64,000 nt of DNA from contig NZ_JAKIUR010000011.1 of assembly GCF_021647475.1 (NCBI RefSeq), positions 5,216 through 69,215 on the forward strand, in the 5' to 3' direction. The stretch comes from Lutibacter sp. (lineage in GTDB: Bacteria; Bacteroidota; Bacteroidia; Flavobacteriales; Flavobacteriaceae). The position numbers and the translations under genes are program-made. Below, piece after piece: positions 55,864 to 64,000 of this stretch. Within the stretch, counting starts at the first letter, position 1, and every line of letters begins with the position of its first letter. Under the pieces are notes generated by a model, which was given only the letters and a program-made list of their open reading frames with translations, did not search any database and was not told the origin of the DNA.

Positions 55864-58800
55864 TTATTCTTTAACTATTTTTAATGTAACTGGTTTGTTT
55901 AAATGTATTTTTGCAATATAAATTCCTGTAGGTTGGTTGCTTATATCTAAGTTTACTTTACCATAATTTACAGGATAATTTCTTTGACTTATTAATTGCG
56001 ACTGTATGTTATATATTGAAATTACTACTTGTTTTTCTGCTATAGGCATTGCTATTTCAAAAGCTCCACTACTTGGGTTTGGATATACTACAAAATCATT
56101 CAACAACTCAATTGCTTTTGAATATATTCCTTCACAGGTTTTTGCCGTTTTTACTTCTAGTAAATCACCATGTTTTACATTTACAGTAAATACAGGAGCA
56201 CTAGTATCTAAAACTTCTTTCCCGTTAACAAATACTTTATAAGGTGCTGTACCTTTTTCTATTTCAACGGTTGCTTTGTTTTCTTTTACGCTCGATTTTC
56301 CTGAAACTGTAGTTCCAGCTATTACTTCAACTACAAAACATTGTTGGTAACTTTCTCCTGTTATTGCAATACATATATTATATGTATTTGGAGGTAAATC
56401 GGTAACCGTAAGCGGACTTGCATTAGTGAACGTGTAATCTGCACCATTAATAGTTGTGGTATAATCATACGTTTCATTGGCGGTAATACTTAGTTGTCCA
56501 TTATTTTTAGTTGGACAAGTTTCACTGGTTACTTGGATGTTGAAATTATTTTGTGGTAACATAAAACATCCCGTTGCATCAACCGTTGCTCCGGCTGTGG
56601 TGTTTGGGCATAAATCAACATTATTCATAATGCCATCATTATCATCATCTAATTGACTAGACGAACAACCGTTGGCATCTACAGTTTCTCCTGTTGGTGT
56701 ATTTGAACATTGATCAATATTATTCATAACACCATCATTATCATCATCTAATTGGCTATCTGAACAACCTGTCGCATCTACCGTTTCTCCTACTGGTGTA
56801 TTCGCACAAACATCATCACTGTTTTGTACTCCATCATTATCATCATCTAATTGACCATTTGAGCAACCATTGGCATCTACTGTTGCTCCTGCTGGCGTGT
56901 TCGGACATTGATCCACATTATTCATAACGCCATCATTATCATCATCTAACTGACTATCCGAACAACCTGTTGCATCAACAGTTTCTCCTGCTGGTGTATT
57001 CGCACAAATATCATCACTATTTTGAACTCCATCATTATCATCATCTAATTGTCCGTTTGAACAACCATTTGCATCTACTGATGCTCCTGCTGGCGTGTTC
57101 GGACATTGATCAACGTTATTCATAACGCCATCATTATCATCATCTAATTGACTAGATGAACAACCTGTTGCATCAACAGTTTCTCCTGCTGGTGTATTGG
57201 CACAAACATCATCACTATTTTGAACACCATCATTATCATCATCTAATTGTCCGTTTGAACAACCGTTGGCATCTACTGTTGCTCCGGCTGGTGTATTTGG
57301 GCATAAATCATCTGCATCTAGAACTCCATCATTATCACTATCACCATTTGGTCTATCTGCTGTTATTTTAAAGCTATCAACAGTCCATCGAGTAGGAGCT
57401 GTTCCTTCGGTATAATATTTAAATGCAAAATAAACCGTTCCTGTAATTGAACTAATATCTATATCAGAAAATGTAAAAACCTCTTCAGTACTACTAGTAT
57501 TAGATTTTATAGGAATTGTAACATTTGGAACTGAAATCCACGTATAATTTGCAGGATTACTAGCTCCATCATAATTAGTTGAATAAACCAACACTAAAGG
57601 TGAATTTCCATAAGCTGCATCGGTATAAAAACTTATTTTTTCTCCTGTATCGGTATCAAAATCAATAGGATTTGTAGTGATTAACCAATCTTTACTTGGT
57701 ACATCTTCTTGATATCCATTAATTCCATAAGAGCCCGAATTATTTTCACCAAATTGAGGTGAACAAGTCCAATCTTTATTACTTGCTTCACTATATGCAA
57801 AGAATTTAGTATTTGCACAATCTTCAAAATCTTCAACAAATAAGATTTTAGGGCCTAATAAAGTAGTAACATTTACCGCACTGCTTTCCGCAGATAAATT
57901 AGAAGCCGCATCTCTAGCTTTAAGTGTTACATTATAACTTGTATTTGGACTTAAATTGGTTAAACTTGTTGAGGTTGTAGTAGCTGTTTGCAAATAAGTG
58001 CCGTCTAAATAAATAAGATAATCATAAACATCAACATTATCTGTTGAAGCTGTCCAAGTTACGTCAAAAGAAGTATCAGTAACATTCGAAGCTACTAAAT
58101 TAGTTGGAGTTGTAGGTGCTTCTGTATCAGAACTTCCGCCCATATTCCATTTATCTTCTGCGGTTAAACCTCCCCAAATTAAGGTGGCTAAATAAGGATT
58201 ATCAATAAATGGATTTCTGTTGTGCTGAATATTTGCTAATGTTTCATTTCTTTTTGTTTCAAAAGGAGAAACAGGATCTTCTACATTCCATTGCAAAAAC
58301 AAATCAATCATTTTTGGATCTATATTATTTACCGTTCCAAAACCAACATAGGTTGGAAAACATTGAGTTTGTGAAACTTGAGAACCATCACCATGATATT
58401 CCATATACATGTACATCACAGAACGTGCAACATCACCTTTCCATTCATCACCTGGAAACCATCCACCATTACTTGCTATATAAGATGGCGTTCCGCTACC
58501 ATCTGTAAATTTTCTATTACTTCTAGAGGAATTTCTACTCCTGTCAACGGCATGTAAATTATAAACGTCTGTACCTGGGCCAGGGTCTGTAGTTGTTAGT
58601 ACTGGCACAGCTAATGATTTTGCAAATACATGTTCTCTATTCCAAACACCTGTTCCAGTGCTTCCGTCATCTTGTAAAGTTTTAAGTCGTGTTCTATCTG
58701 TTGTTACATCACCATCAGTATCATCAAAGCCGTAAATTAATAATACATTTGTAGAAATATCAGGATCTTCATCGCCTGCTTTACAAGCATCCCAAACATC

Positions 58801-58977
58801 AACTGGTGAACCTGTATATGGTATTCCTGAATGTGTAGATTGTATTCTGGTGGCTAATTCATTAAATAAAGACATTCCTGTTTTATTGAGGTCTAAACCG
58901 TTATAATAGGATTGTATTTGTCCGTAAAAAGGAGTTACGAATAAAATAAAGAGTAGGGTATAAAGTAGTTTTTTCAC
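55864..58977 (-). CDS. Secreted endonuclease I with thrombospondin type 3 repeats and T9SS tail
   Basis: 1037 residues. Signal peptide (1-19), endonuclease I domain (about 25-275; VWNREHVFAKS with H116, VYNLHAVDRSRNSSRSN), a fibronectin III domain (about 288-372), and a choice-of-anchor J-like beta domain (about 375-540). Next come eight 33-residue Asp-rich calcium-binding repeats (about 547-807), an unknown beta region, and a type IX sorting domain (YPNPSSGAFEI to KIVKE). It probably degrades extracellular DNA for nutrients. It may be cotranscribed with the lipoprotein downstream. Confidence 0.93.
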   Translation of the reverse strand: MKKLLYTLLFILFVTPFYGQIQSYYNGLDLNKTGMSLFNELATRIQSTHSGIPYTGSPVDVWDACKAGDEDPDISTNVLLIYGFDDTDGDVTTDRTRLKTLQDDGSTGTGVWNREHVFAKSLAVPVLTTTDPGPGTDVYNLHAVDRSRNSSRSNRKFTDGSGTPSYIASNGGWFPGDEWKGDVARSVMYMYMEYHGDGSQVSQTQCFPTYVGFGTVNNIDPKMIDLFLQWNVEDPVSPFETKRNETLANIQHNRNPFIDNPYLATLIWGGLTAEDKWNMGGSSDTEAPTTPTNLVASNVTDTSFDVTWTASTDNVDVYDYLIYLDGTYLQTATTTSTSLTNLSPNTSYNVTLKARDAASNLSAESSAVNVTTLLGPKILFVEDFEDCANTKFFAYSEASNKDWTCSPQFGENNSGSYGINGYQEDVPSKDWLITTNPIDFDTDTGEKISFYTDAAYGNSPLVLVYSTNYDGASNPANYTWISVPNVTIPIKSNTSSTEEVFTFSDIDISSITGTVYFAFKYYTEGTAPTRWTVDSFKITADRPNGDSDNDGVLDADDLCPNTPAGATVDANGCSNGQLDDDNDGVQNSDDVCANTPAGETVDATGCSSSQLDDDNDGVMNNVDQCPNTPAGASVDANGCSNGQLDDDNDGVQNSDDICANTPAGETVDATGCSDSQLDDDNDGVMNNVDQCPNTPAGATVDANGCSNGQLDDDNDGVQNSDDVCANTPVGETVDATGCSDSQLDDDNDGVMNNIDQCSNTPTGETVDANGCSSSQLDDDNDGIMNNVDLCPNTTAGATVDATGCFMLPQNNFNIQVTSETCPTKNNGQLSITANETYDYTTTINGADYTFTNASPLTVTDLPPNTYNICIAITGESYQQCFVVEVIAGTTVSGKSSVKENKATVEIEKGTAPYKVFVNGKEVLDTSAPVFTVNVKHGDLLEVKTAKTCEGIYSKAIELLNDFVVYPNPSSGAFEIAMPIAEKQVVISIYNIQSQLISQRNYPVNYGKVNLDISNQPTGIYIAKIHLNKPVTLKIVKE
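56557..57339 (-). repeat. Eight tandem 99-bp thrombospondin type 3 repeats
   Basis: Each unit encodes LDDDNDGVxNxxDxCxNTPA and a xETVDAxGC end. Units alternate between two types (MNNVDQCPNT and QNSDDVCANT), giving a 198-bp higher-order repeat that implies duplication in pairs. The two-Cys pattern and DxDxDG loops are calcium-binding. Confidence 0.92.
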
Positions 58978-59142
58978 AATAGTCTAATTGTTTTAAATTA
59001 AATTGGACATCAAAATTAAGAATTTTAATATTATTATGGTGTTAAAATTTATTTTATTAGCACAAATAAAAACTAAATGGGTTTCCTTTTAATTAATTTA
59101 AAATTAAAAACGATAATAAAATGATTACAATTTTTATTTTAT

Positions 59143-59150
59143 TATTTTTG
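59143..59150 (+). promoter_or_regulatory. -7 promoter box of the cytochrome b561-like gene
   Basis: TATTTTTG followed by CC matches TAnnTTTG. It lies inside a longer possible reading frame that would start at 59121, which supports the downstream start at 59175. Confidence 0.6.
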
Positions 59151-59174
59151 CCTCAACTAAAAAAACAAACTATT

Positions 59175-59609
59175 ATGATAAAAATGGTTCACTCGTATTG
59201 GGCTTACTTAGTTCTTATTGTTCTTATTGCTGCTGTTTTAAATGCATTGATTGGATTACTTACTAAAAAAGATTTTAAAGCAAAAGATTTACGCATTTCT
59301 TTATTTGCCTTAATTGCTGCTCATATTCAATTAATTTTAGGAATTATAGCTTATTTTACTTCTACCTATTTCCAAGCTATGCAATCTCATGGAATGGGTT
59401 ATGTAATGAAAAATAGTGCTTTACGCAAGCATTTAGTTGAGCATCCTATTGGGGTTTTAATTGCTATTGCACTTATTACTATTGGGTTTTCAAAACATAA
59501 AAAGAAAACAACTGATAACTCAAAATTTAAAACTATTTTTATTTATTATTTTATTGCTTTAATTTTAATATTAGGAGTAATTCCTTGGCATAATTGGTTT
59601 TCAAATTAA
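59175..59609 (+). CDS. Four-helix membrane protein, cytochrome b561-like
   Basis: 144 residues from ATG 59175 (MIKMVHSYWAYLVLIVLIAA); ATG 59184 is also possible. Four transmembrane helices with His at HSYW, AHIQ, HGMG, HLVEHP and HKKK suggest heme or quinone contact. I recall similar flavobacterial proteins annotated as cytochrome b or hypothetical. Followed by plsC after 28 bases. Confidence 0.75.
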   Translation: MIKMVHSYWAYLVLIVLIAAVLNALIGLLTKKDFKAKDLRISLFALIAAHIQLILGIIAYFTSTYFQAMQSHGMGYVMKNSALRKHLVEHPIGVLIAIALITIGFSKHKKKTTDNSKFKTIFIYYFIALILILGVIPWHNWFSN

Positions 59610-59637
59610 TTTTTTTAGATAACACTCTAATTTTATT

Positions 59638-60372
59638 ATGAAAAAAATACTTGCTTATCCTTTAACAATACTCTATTATTTGTTTTTTGGATTAGTTTTA
59701 GTAGTTCTGCATCCAATTCAGTGGATTGCTTTTAAATTAGGAGGTTATAAATGGCATAAAATAACTGTAGATTGGCTTAACTTTTTTGTTACTGGCTGTT
59801 TGTATATTTTAGGGACTAAAATAAGTTTTAATAATAAATATAAACTTCCGAAAAATGTTCCTTTAATAGTTGTTTCTAATCACCAAAGTATGAATGACAT
59901 TCCGCCTTACTTCTGGTTTTTAAGAAAATACCATCCAAAATTTGTTTCTAAAAAAGAATTAGGGAAAGGAATTCCTAGTGTTTCTATTAATTTAAGATTA
60001 GGAGGTTCATGCTTAATTGACAGAAAAGATTCTAAACAATCTTTACGAGCCATTATTAATTTTGGGAAATATATTGAAAAGAATAATTATACTGCCGTTA
60101 TTTTTCCTGAAGGAACCAGAAGCAGAGATGGTGTTCCAAAACGATTTTCTGAAAATGGACTTAAAGTGTTAGTAAAAAGTGCTCCCTCAGCTTATGTTGT
60201 GCCTGTAACCATTAATAACTCATGGAAATTTTTAAAATATGGTGGTTTTCCAATGGAAATTGGTGTGCATTTAACTTATGATGTTCACAAACCTATAAAA
60301 GCAAGTTCTATGGAATTTGAAAAACTTTTTAAAAAGGTAGTAACTGAAATTAAATCGGCAGTTGTAGTGTAA
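59638..60372 (+). CDS. plsC: 1-acyl-sn-glycerol-3-phosphate acyltransferase
   Basis: 244 residues. The acyltransferase motifs are NHQSMNDIPPY (HX4D) and FPEGTRSRDG; KFVSKKELGKGIP and VPVTINNSWK are the further blocks. One or two N-terminal membrane helices. It makes phosphatidic acid from lysophosphatidic acid. Its end overlaps the convergent amidohydrolase gene by 23 bases. Confidence 0.93.
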   Translation: MKKILAYPLTILYYLFFGLVLVVLHPIQWIAFKLGGYKWHKITVDWLNFFVTGCLYILGTKISFNNKYKLPKNVPLIVVSNHQSMNDIPPYFWFLRKYHPKFVSKKELGKGIPSVSINLRLGGSCLIDRKDSKQSLRAIINFGKYIEKNNYTAVIFPEGTRSRDGVPKRFSENGLKVLVKSAPSAYVVPVTINNSWKFLKYGGFPMEIGVHLTYDVHKPIKASSMEFEKLFKKVVTEIKSAVVV

Positions 60373-61135
60373 AATTATCTTTATCTGATAAAAAATTTAA
60401 TTTTTTACGTGTTGCAAATAACTCTTCTTTATTTAAATTTACAATAATAGTTTCTTCTTTATAAGGTATTACATTTCCAATTAGCTCTCCTAAACCATCA
60501 AAAGCTACAGAATGTCCACTATATTCAAAATTATTGGCATCTTTTCCAACTCTATTTACCCCAATTACATAACTCATATTTTCAATTGCTCGTGCTTTTA
60601 ACAGTGCATCCCAAGCTATTATCCTCTGATTAGGCCAATTTGCAATGTAAAAAAGTAAATCGTAATCTTCAGTATTTCTTGAAAAAACAGGAAAACGTAA
60701 ATCGTAACAAATTTGAGGACAAATTTTCCATCCTTTTAAATTAAAAATCTTCTTTTTTGTTCCTGCCGTGTACACTTTTTCTTCACCTGCCAAGCTAAAT
60801 AAATGTCGTTTATTATACGTTTCAATCTTTCCTGAAGGATGTACAAATAACAATCGATTAAAATAGCTGTCATTTTCTTCAATAATAATACTTCCTGTTA
60901 TTGCAGTATTTTTTGAAGAAGCCACTTTCTTCATCCAATTAATAGTTTTTCCATTCACATTTTCTGAAATATTTTTAGGATGCATACTAAATCCTGTGGT
61001 GAACATTTCAGGTAAAATAATCAAATCAACTTCTTCATTAATATGATTTATTTTTTGAGAAAAATTATTTCGATTTTCTTCAGCATTATGCCAAACTAAA
61101 TCAGATTGTATAAAAGCTACTTTTAAATTTTGCAT
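60350..61135 (-). CDS. Nitrilase-family omega-amidase
   Basis: 261 residues with the nitrilase triad: Glu in LPEMFTTGFSM, Lys in YNKRHLFSLAGE and Cys in CPQICYDLRFPVFSRN. It resembles YafV/Nit2 omega-amidases, which hydrolyse 2-oxoglutaramate or 2-oxosuccinamate. The start overlaps the upstream aminotransferase by 13 bases, and the pairing with a glutamine/methionine transaminase supports this role. Confidence 0.9.
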   Translation of the reverse strand: MQNLKVAFIQSDLVWHNAEENRNNFSQKINHINEEVDLIILPEMFTTGFSMHPKNISENVNGKTINWMKKVASSKNTAITGSIIIEENDSYFNRLLFVHPSGKIETYNKRHLFSLAGEEKVYTAGTKKKIFNLKGWKICPQICYDLRFPVFSRNTEDYDLLFYIANWPNQRIIAWDALLKARAIENMSYVIGVNRVGKDANNFEYSGHSVAFDGLGELIGNVIPYKEETIIVNLNKEELFATRKKLNFLSDKDNFTLQLPI

Positions 61136-62280
61136 AATATTTCCGCTGCTTTTTGTAAGGTTTCTTCTGATTTAGCAAAACAAACTCGCAACACTTTGGT
61201 GTCTAAATTTTGTTCATTAAAAACAGATATTGGTATAGTGGCTATTTTATTTTCAATAGTTAACCTTTTAGCAAATTTAAAATCGTTTTCATCGGTAATA
61301 TTTTTATAGTTTAACAATTGAAAATAGGTTCCTGAAGAAGGTGTAAATTCAAACCTAGATTCTTTCATTAAATTTAAAAAGAAATCTCTTTTTTGCTGAT
61401 AAAAAGTGCCTAAGTTCAAATAATGTTGCTCGTTTTTTAAATACGTTGCCAACGCAATTTGTATAGGATGATTTACGCAAAACACATTAAACTGGTGTAC
61501 TTTTCTAAATTCAGCGGTTAAATAAGCTGGTGCTGCACAATAACCCATTTTCCATCCTGTATTATGAAACGTTTTTCCGAAGGAAGCAATAATAAAAGTC
61601 CGTTCTTTTAAATTTGGATACAAACATGCCGATTCGTGAATTAGATGATCAAAAATAATATGCTCATAAACCTCATCACTAATCAATAAAATATTAGTGT
61701 TTTTTAAAAGATTTTCTAATTGTTGCATGTCTTCTTTCGATAAAACTTTCCCTGAAGGATTATGAGGCGAATTAATAATCACCATTCTGGTTTTGCTCGT
61801 TATTAAGCTTTTAACTTCTTCCCAATTTATTTTAAAATTTTCAGGATTTAACTGCACCGAAATGGGTTTGCCACCAACTAATTCAACGGTAGGCTCGTAA
61901 CAATCATAAGCGGGTTTAAAAATAATAACTTCATCATCCTTTTTTACTGTGGCAGTAATTGCAGTAAAAATAGCTTGTGTACCGCCAGCAGTAATGGTAA
62001 TTTCAGTATCTGGATTGTATGTTGTTTGATATAATTTGTCAAATTTTTCAGCAATAGCTTCTCGCAAACTAAAAACACCAGGCATTGGTGCGTATTGATT
62101 GTAGCCATTAATCATAGCTTTATTTACCAATTCAATTAGTTTAGCATCACTTTTAAAATCAGGAAAACCTTGCGATAAATTTAGTGCGTTTTCTTTAGTT
62201 GCTAAACCACTCATTATAGCAAAAATTGAAGTTGGAATCTCTGGTAGTTTTGAATTTATATTCAGGTTATTTCTACTCAT
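61123..62280 (-). CDS. Methionine/glutamine aminotransferase (PLP-dependent class I)
   Basis: 385 residues of fold-type I. PLP lysine in IASFGKTFHNTGWKMGY, ring-stacking and phosphate motifs in ITAGGTQAIFTA, NSPHNPSGKVLS and ISDEVYEHI, and Arg in LRVCFAKSEE. Similar to YbdL/MtnE-type methionine aminotransferases. With the omega-amidase gene it would form the transaminase-amidase pair used in methionine salvage. Confidence 0.92.
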   Translation of the reverse strand: MSRNNLNINSKLPEIPTSIFAIMSGLATKENALNLSQGFPDFKSDAKLIELVNKAMINGYNQYAPMPGVFSLREAIAEKFDKLYQTTYNPDTEITITAGGTQAIFTAITATVKKDDEVIIFKPAYDCYEPTVELVGGKPISVQLNPENFKINWEEVKSLITSKTRMVIINSPHNPSGKVLSKEDMQQLENLLKNTNILLISDEVYEHIIFDHLIHESACLYPNLKERTFIIASFGKTFHNTGWKMGYCAAPAYLTAEFRKVHQFNVFCVNHPIQIALATYLKNEQHYLNLGTFYQQKRDFFLNLMKESRFEFTPSSGTYFQLLNYKNITDENDFKFAKRLTIENKIATIPISVFNEQNLDTKVLRVCFAKSEETLQKAAEILCKI

Positions 62281-62355
62281 AAAACATTATTTAACACTCA
62301 AAAATAGAGCTTTAAATGAAATTAATAGTACTTTTATTTGTTAATTATTTTTTAA

Positions 62356-63294
62356 ATGAATTATAAAAGCGAATTACTTAAAGCACAACAACGAATTACA
62401 CATTATATCCATAATACGCCAATTTTAACTTCACATTTATTAGATGAAATTTCTGATTGCAATTTATTTTTTAAATGTGAAAACTTTCAAAAAATGGGAG
62501 CTTTTAAAATGCGTGGTGCTTTAAATGCAATACTTCAACTTTCTGATGAACAAAAAGCTAAAGGTGTAGTCACTCATTCTTCTGGAAATTTTGCTCAGGC
62601 AGTAGCTCTTTCCGCAAAAATGTTAGGAATTACTGCTTATATTGTAATGCCAAAAAATGCCCCAAAAGTTAAAAAAGATGCCGTTTTGGGCTATGGCGGA
62701 ATTATAATTGAAAGTGATTCTACGCCAATTGCCAGAGAGTTAAAAGCAGCCGAAGTTATCAAAGAAAAAGAAGCGACTTTTATTCACCCTTCAAATGATA
62801 TTCCTGTAATTATTGGGCAAGGAACTGCTGCTTTAGAATTGTTAAAAGAACAGCCCAATTTAGAAGCAATTATTGCTCCGGTTGGAGGTGGAGGTTTACT
62901 AAGTGGAACTGCATTATCAGCTCACTTTTTTGGAAATAATTGTAAAATTTATGCAGGAGAACCATTTGAAGCCGATGATGCTTATCGTTCATTAAAAAGT
63001 GGTAAAATTGAAAGTAATAAAACTACTAATACCATTGCTGACGGACTTAGAACTCAATTAGGAAGTAATACTTTTCCTATTATACAAAACTATGTTTCTG
63101 AAATAATACGTGTTTCTGAAGATGAAATAATAACCGCTATGAAATTAGTTTGGGAGCGTTTAAAAATTATAATTGAACCCTCTTCAGCAGTGGCTTTTGC
63201 TGCGATTTTAAAAAATAAGGAACTTTTTAAAGATAAAAAAGTGGGTGTTATTTTATCAGGTGGCAATGTAGATTTGTCTAACTTGCCGTTTTAA
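62356..63294 (+). CDS. Threonine/serine dehydratase or serine racemase (PLP fold-type II)
   Basis: 312 residues. PLP lysine in NFQKMGAFKMRGA, substrate loop SSGNFAQAVALS, and glycine-rich phosphate loop APVGGGGLLSGTALS. No C-terminal ACT domain, so likely a catabolic dehydratase or racemase without allosteric control. Divergent from the aminotransferase gene. Confidence 0.92.
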   Translation: MNYKSELLKAQQRITHYIHNTPILTSHLLDEISDCNLFFKCENFQKMGAFKMRGALNAILQLSDEQKAKGVVTHSSGNFAQAVALSAKMLGITAYIVMPKNAPKVKKDAVLGYGGIIIESDSTPIARELKAAEVIKEKEATFIHPSNDIPVIIGQGTAALELLKEQPNLEAIIAPVGGGGLLSGTALSAHFFGNNCKIYAGEPFEADDAYRSLKSGKIESNKTTNTIADGLRTQLGSNTFPIIQNYVSEIIRVSEDEIITAMKLVWERLKIIIEPSSAVAFAAILKNKELFKDKKVGVILSGGNVDLSNLPF

Positions 63295-63310
63295 ATAAAA
63301 CTAACTAAAA

Positions 63311-63421
63311 ATGAAAAACCTTTGGAAAAAATATTCACGCTATTTTGTTGATATTTGGCAATATTTAATCATTATTGTAATTTTTATAATTGCAGGAATT
63401 GTATATCTAATTATAAAATAA
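63311..63421 (+). CDS. 36-residue single-helix membrane protein
   Basis: ATG at 63311: MKNLWKKYSRYFVDIWQYLI then a hydrophobic helix to the end, IVIFIIAGIVYLIIK. It starts 16 bases after the dehydratase stop. The amphipathic, positively charged start is typical of small membrane proteins. Function unknown. Confidence 0.5.
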   Translation: MKNLWKKYSRYFVDIWQYLIIIVIFIIAGIVYLIIK

Positions 63422-63492
63422 GGGATAAATAAAAGTTTGGTTTATTTAAGAACTACATTTGCTTTTAAAAATTATCAACTTACAAAGCTAGT

Positions 63493-63699
63493 TTAATCTT
63501 GTACATACTCTAAAATATTACCAGGTTGACAATCTAATGCTTTACATACCGCTTCTAAGGTAGAAAACCGAATTGCTTTTGCTTTACCCGATTTTAGAAT
63601 AGAAAGATTAGCTCTTGTAATTCCAACTTTATTGGCTAACTCCATACTTTTCATTTTTCGCTTAGCAAGCATTACGTCAAGATTTATTATAATTGCCAT
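63493..63699 (-). CDS. XRE/Cro-type helix-turn-helix regulator (YozG-like)
   Basis: 68 residues with HTH MKSMELANKVGITRANLSIL and a KALDCQPGNILEY end, as in the small regulators that pair with DUF2975 membrane proteins. The upstream DUF2975-like remnant ends one base before its ATG. Confidence 0.9.
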   Translation of the reverse strand: MAIIINLDVMLAKRKMKSMELANKVGITRANLSILKSGKAKAIRFSTLEAVCKALDCQPGNILEYVQD

Positions 63700-63700
63700 A

Positions 63701-63906
63701 TTAAACTGTTAAATCGTTTTCTTTTTTTATTGTTTGAGATATTTTAAATATTTCACTTAAAATCATAAAAAACAATCCTAATGAAATTAATAAAACAAAG
63801 GAGCTCAGACCTATATCAATACTGAATTTTTGTTTGATCATTAATCGATATATAAATATTGGAACACTATTTAAAACTAAACCACTATGGATTGAAAATC
63901 CATAGG
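63701..63906 (-). pseudogene. C-terminal remnant of a DUF2975 membrane protein
   Basis: A minus-strand frame open from about 63906 to the stop at 63701-63703 encodes about 67 residues. It includes KFSIDIGLSSFVLLISLGLF, and ends KKENDLTV, the usual DUF2975 end. No start codon precedes it apart from an internal ATG at 63839-63841, and an in-frame TGA lies upstream. The N-terminal half expected in this family is missing, so the gene looks truncated. Confidence 0.55.
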
Positions 63907-63909
63907 TTC
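63889..63909. other. 9-bp-stem hairpin at the truncation point
   Basis: Within about 63886-63906, ctatggatt and aatccatag pair around gaa. It lies where the DUF2975 homology begins and could be a terminator of the partial upstream gene or the end hairpin of an inserted element. Position is given to within a few bases. Confidence 0.4.
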
Positions 63910-63934
63910 AAAAAAAATGTAAAGAATGAAATTC

Positions 63935-64000
63935 TTATTCCAAAATAATATTATCATTATCCAAGTTAGATGGATTACGATGATGTTCGAGATATTCTTG
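63935..64000 (-). CDS. C-terminal end of an unknown protein (runs in from beyond the window)
   Basis: The minus strand reads QEYLEHHRNPSNLDNDNIIL and E before TAA at 63935-63937. Only 21 residues are visible, so no family can be assigned; an insertion-sequence transposase end is one possibility given the truncated DUF2975 gene beside it. Confidence 0.45.
   Translation of the reverse strand, partial: QEYLEHHRNPSNLDNDNIILE

Noticed and set aside
56557..57339. Regularly spaced repeats as a possible CRISPR array
   Set aside because: The whole unit, not just a 25-40 bp part, is conserved and it is an open coding frame with 99-bp period; no spacers and no cas genes.
57156..57371. Plus-strand His-rich open frame over the thrombospondin repeats
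   Set aside because: It is the antisense of Asp/Asn-rich codons (atcatcatt from DDDNDG) and has no start context; a shadow of the repeat.
59121..59174. Upstream ATG for the cytochrome b561-like protein
   Set aside because: The -7 box at 59143-59150 lies inside it, so transcription begins downstream; the family-like start is MIKMVHSYW.

Overview
The window is a 64 kb chromosomal stretch from an AT-rich member of the Bacteroidota, almost certainly a marine-type Flavobacteriaceae. The signs are a gldE-ssb-mutY-HU-rng block, a secreted endonuclease with a C-terminal type IX secretion sorting domain, a TonB-dependent receptor with a carboxypeptidase-regulatory-like N-terminus, atpD-atpC standing alone, many TAnnTTTG -7 promoter boxes, and almost no Shine-Dalgarno sequences. 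No rRNA, tRNA, CRISPR array or prophage was seen.

Layout. 1-4.1 kb: information-processing genes (gldE end, ssb, mutY, HU, a 30-residue basic protein, rng). 4.1-8.1 kb: a patatin/Omp85 protein coupled to uvrC. 8.2-12.1 kb: a first ferrous-iron locus with a DtxR regulator, a membrane-anchored DtxR-FeoA fusion, and a FeoB cut in two by one in-frame TAG. 12.2-13.9 kb: a restriction-modification remnant with an unknown 157-residue protein, an M.HhaI-like cytosine methyltransferase and a deleted endonuclease. 14-21.9 kb: enolase and a TetR-controlled RND efflux operon. 22.1-26.5 kb: a VIT1-like transporter and an arsenic operon. 26.6-31.8 kb: lspA, a DksA-like gene, ileS and a TerB/DnaJ gene. 32-36.5 kb: mixed small operons and repeat elements. 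36.7-40.1 kb: leuS, carrying three in-frame insertions. 40.3-46.2 kb: patatin, EamA, ApbA-like, a second intact feoAB set with a FeoB-associated small protein, and SCO1. 46.2-47.1 kb: a double-glycine peptide and a small membrane protein. 47-50.4 kb: rseP and atpDC. 50.6-59 kb: envelope and secreted proteins. 59-64 kb: lipid and amino-acid metabolism, then a truncated DUF2975/XRE pair at the edge.

The most unusual object is leuS. Its leucyl-tRNA synthetase has a complete DUF559 (Vsr-like PD-(D/E)XK) nuclease domain inserted in frame just before the editing-site threonine-rich peptide. The domain is bounded by G/C-rich palindromic repeats. A second, 84-bp insertion with similar ends but no nuclease, and a third, 30-bp repeat, lie further along the same gene. 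This looks like a mobile repeat family that tolerates coding sequence by staying in frame, with one copy carrying a nuclease.

Iron handling is duplicated and appears separately controlled. The first feo locus has a 26-bp perfect palindrome of DtxR/MntR type in its promoter. The second has two Fur-like palindromes upstream of its -7 box. All functional calls come from reading the sequence and from recalled family motifs; no database search was run.
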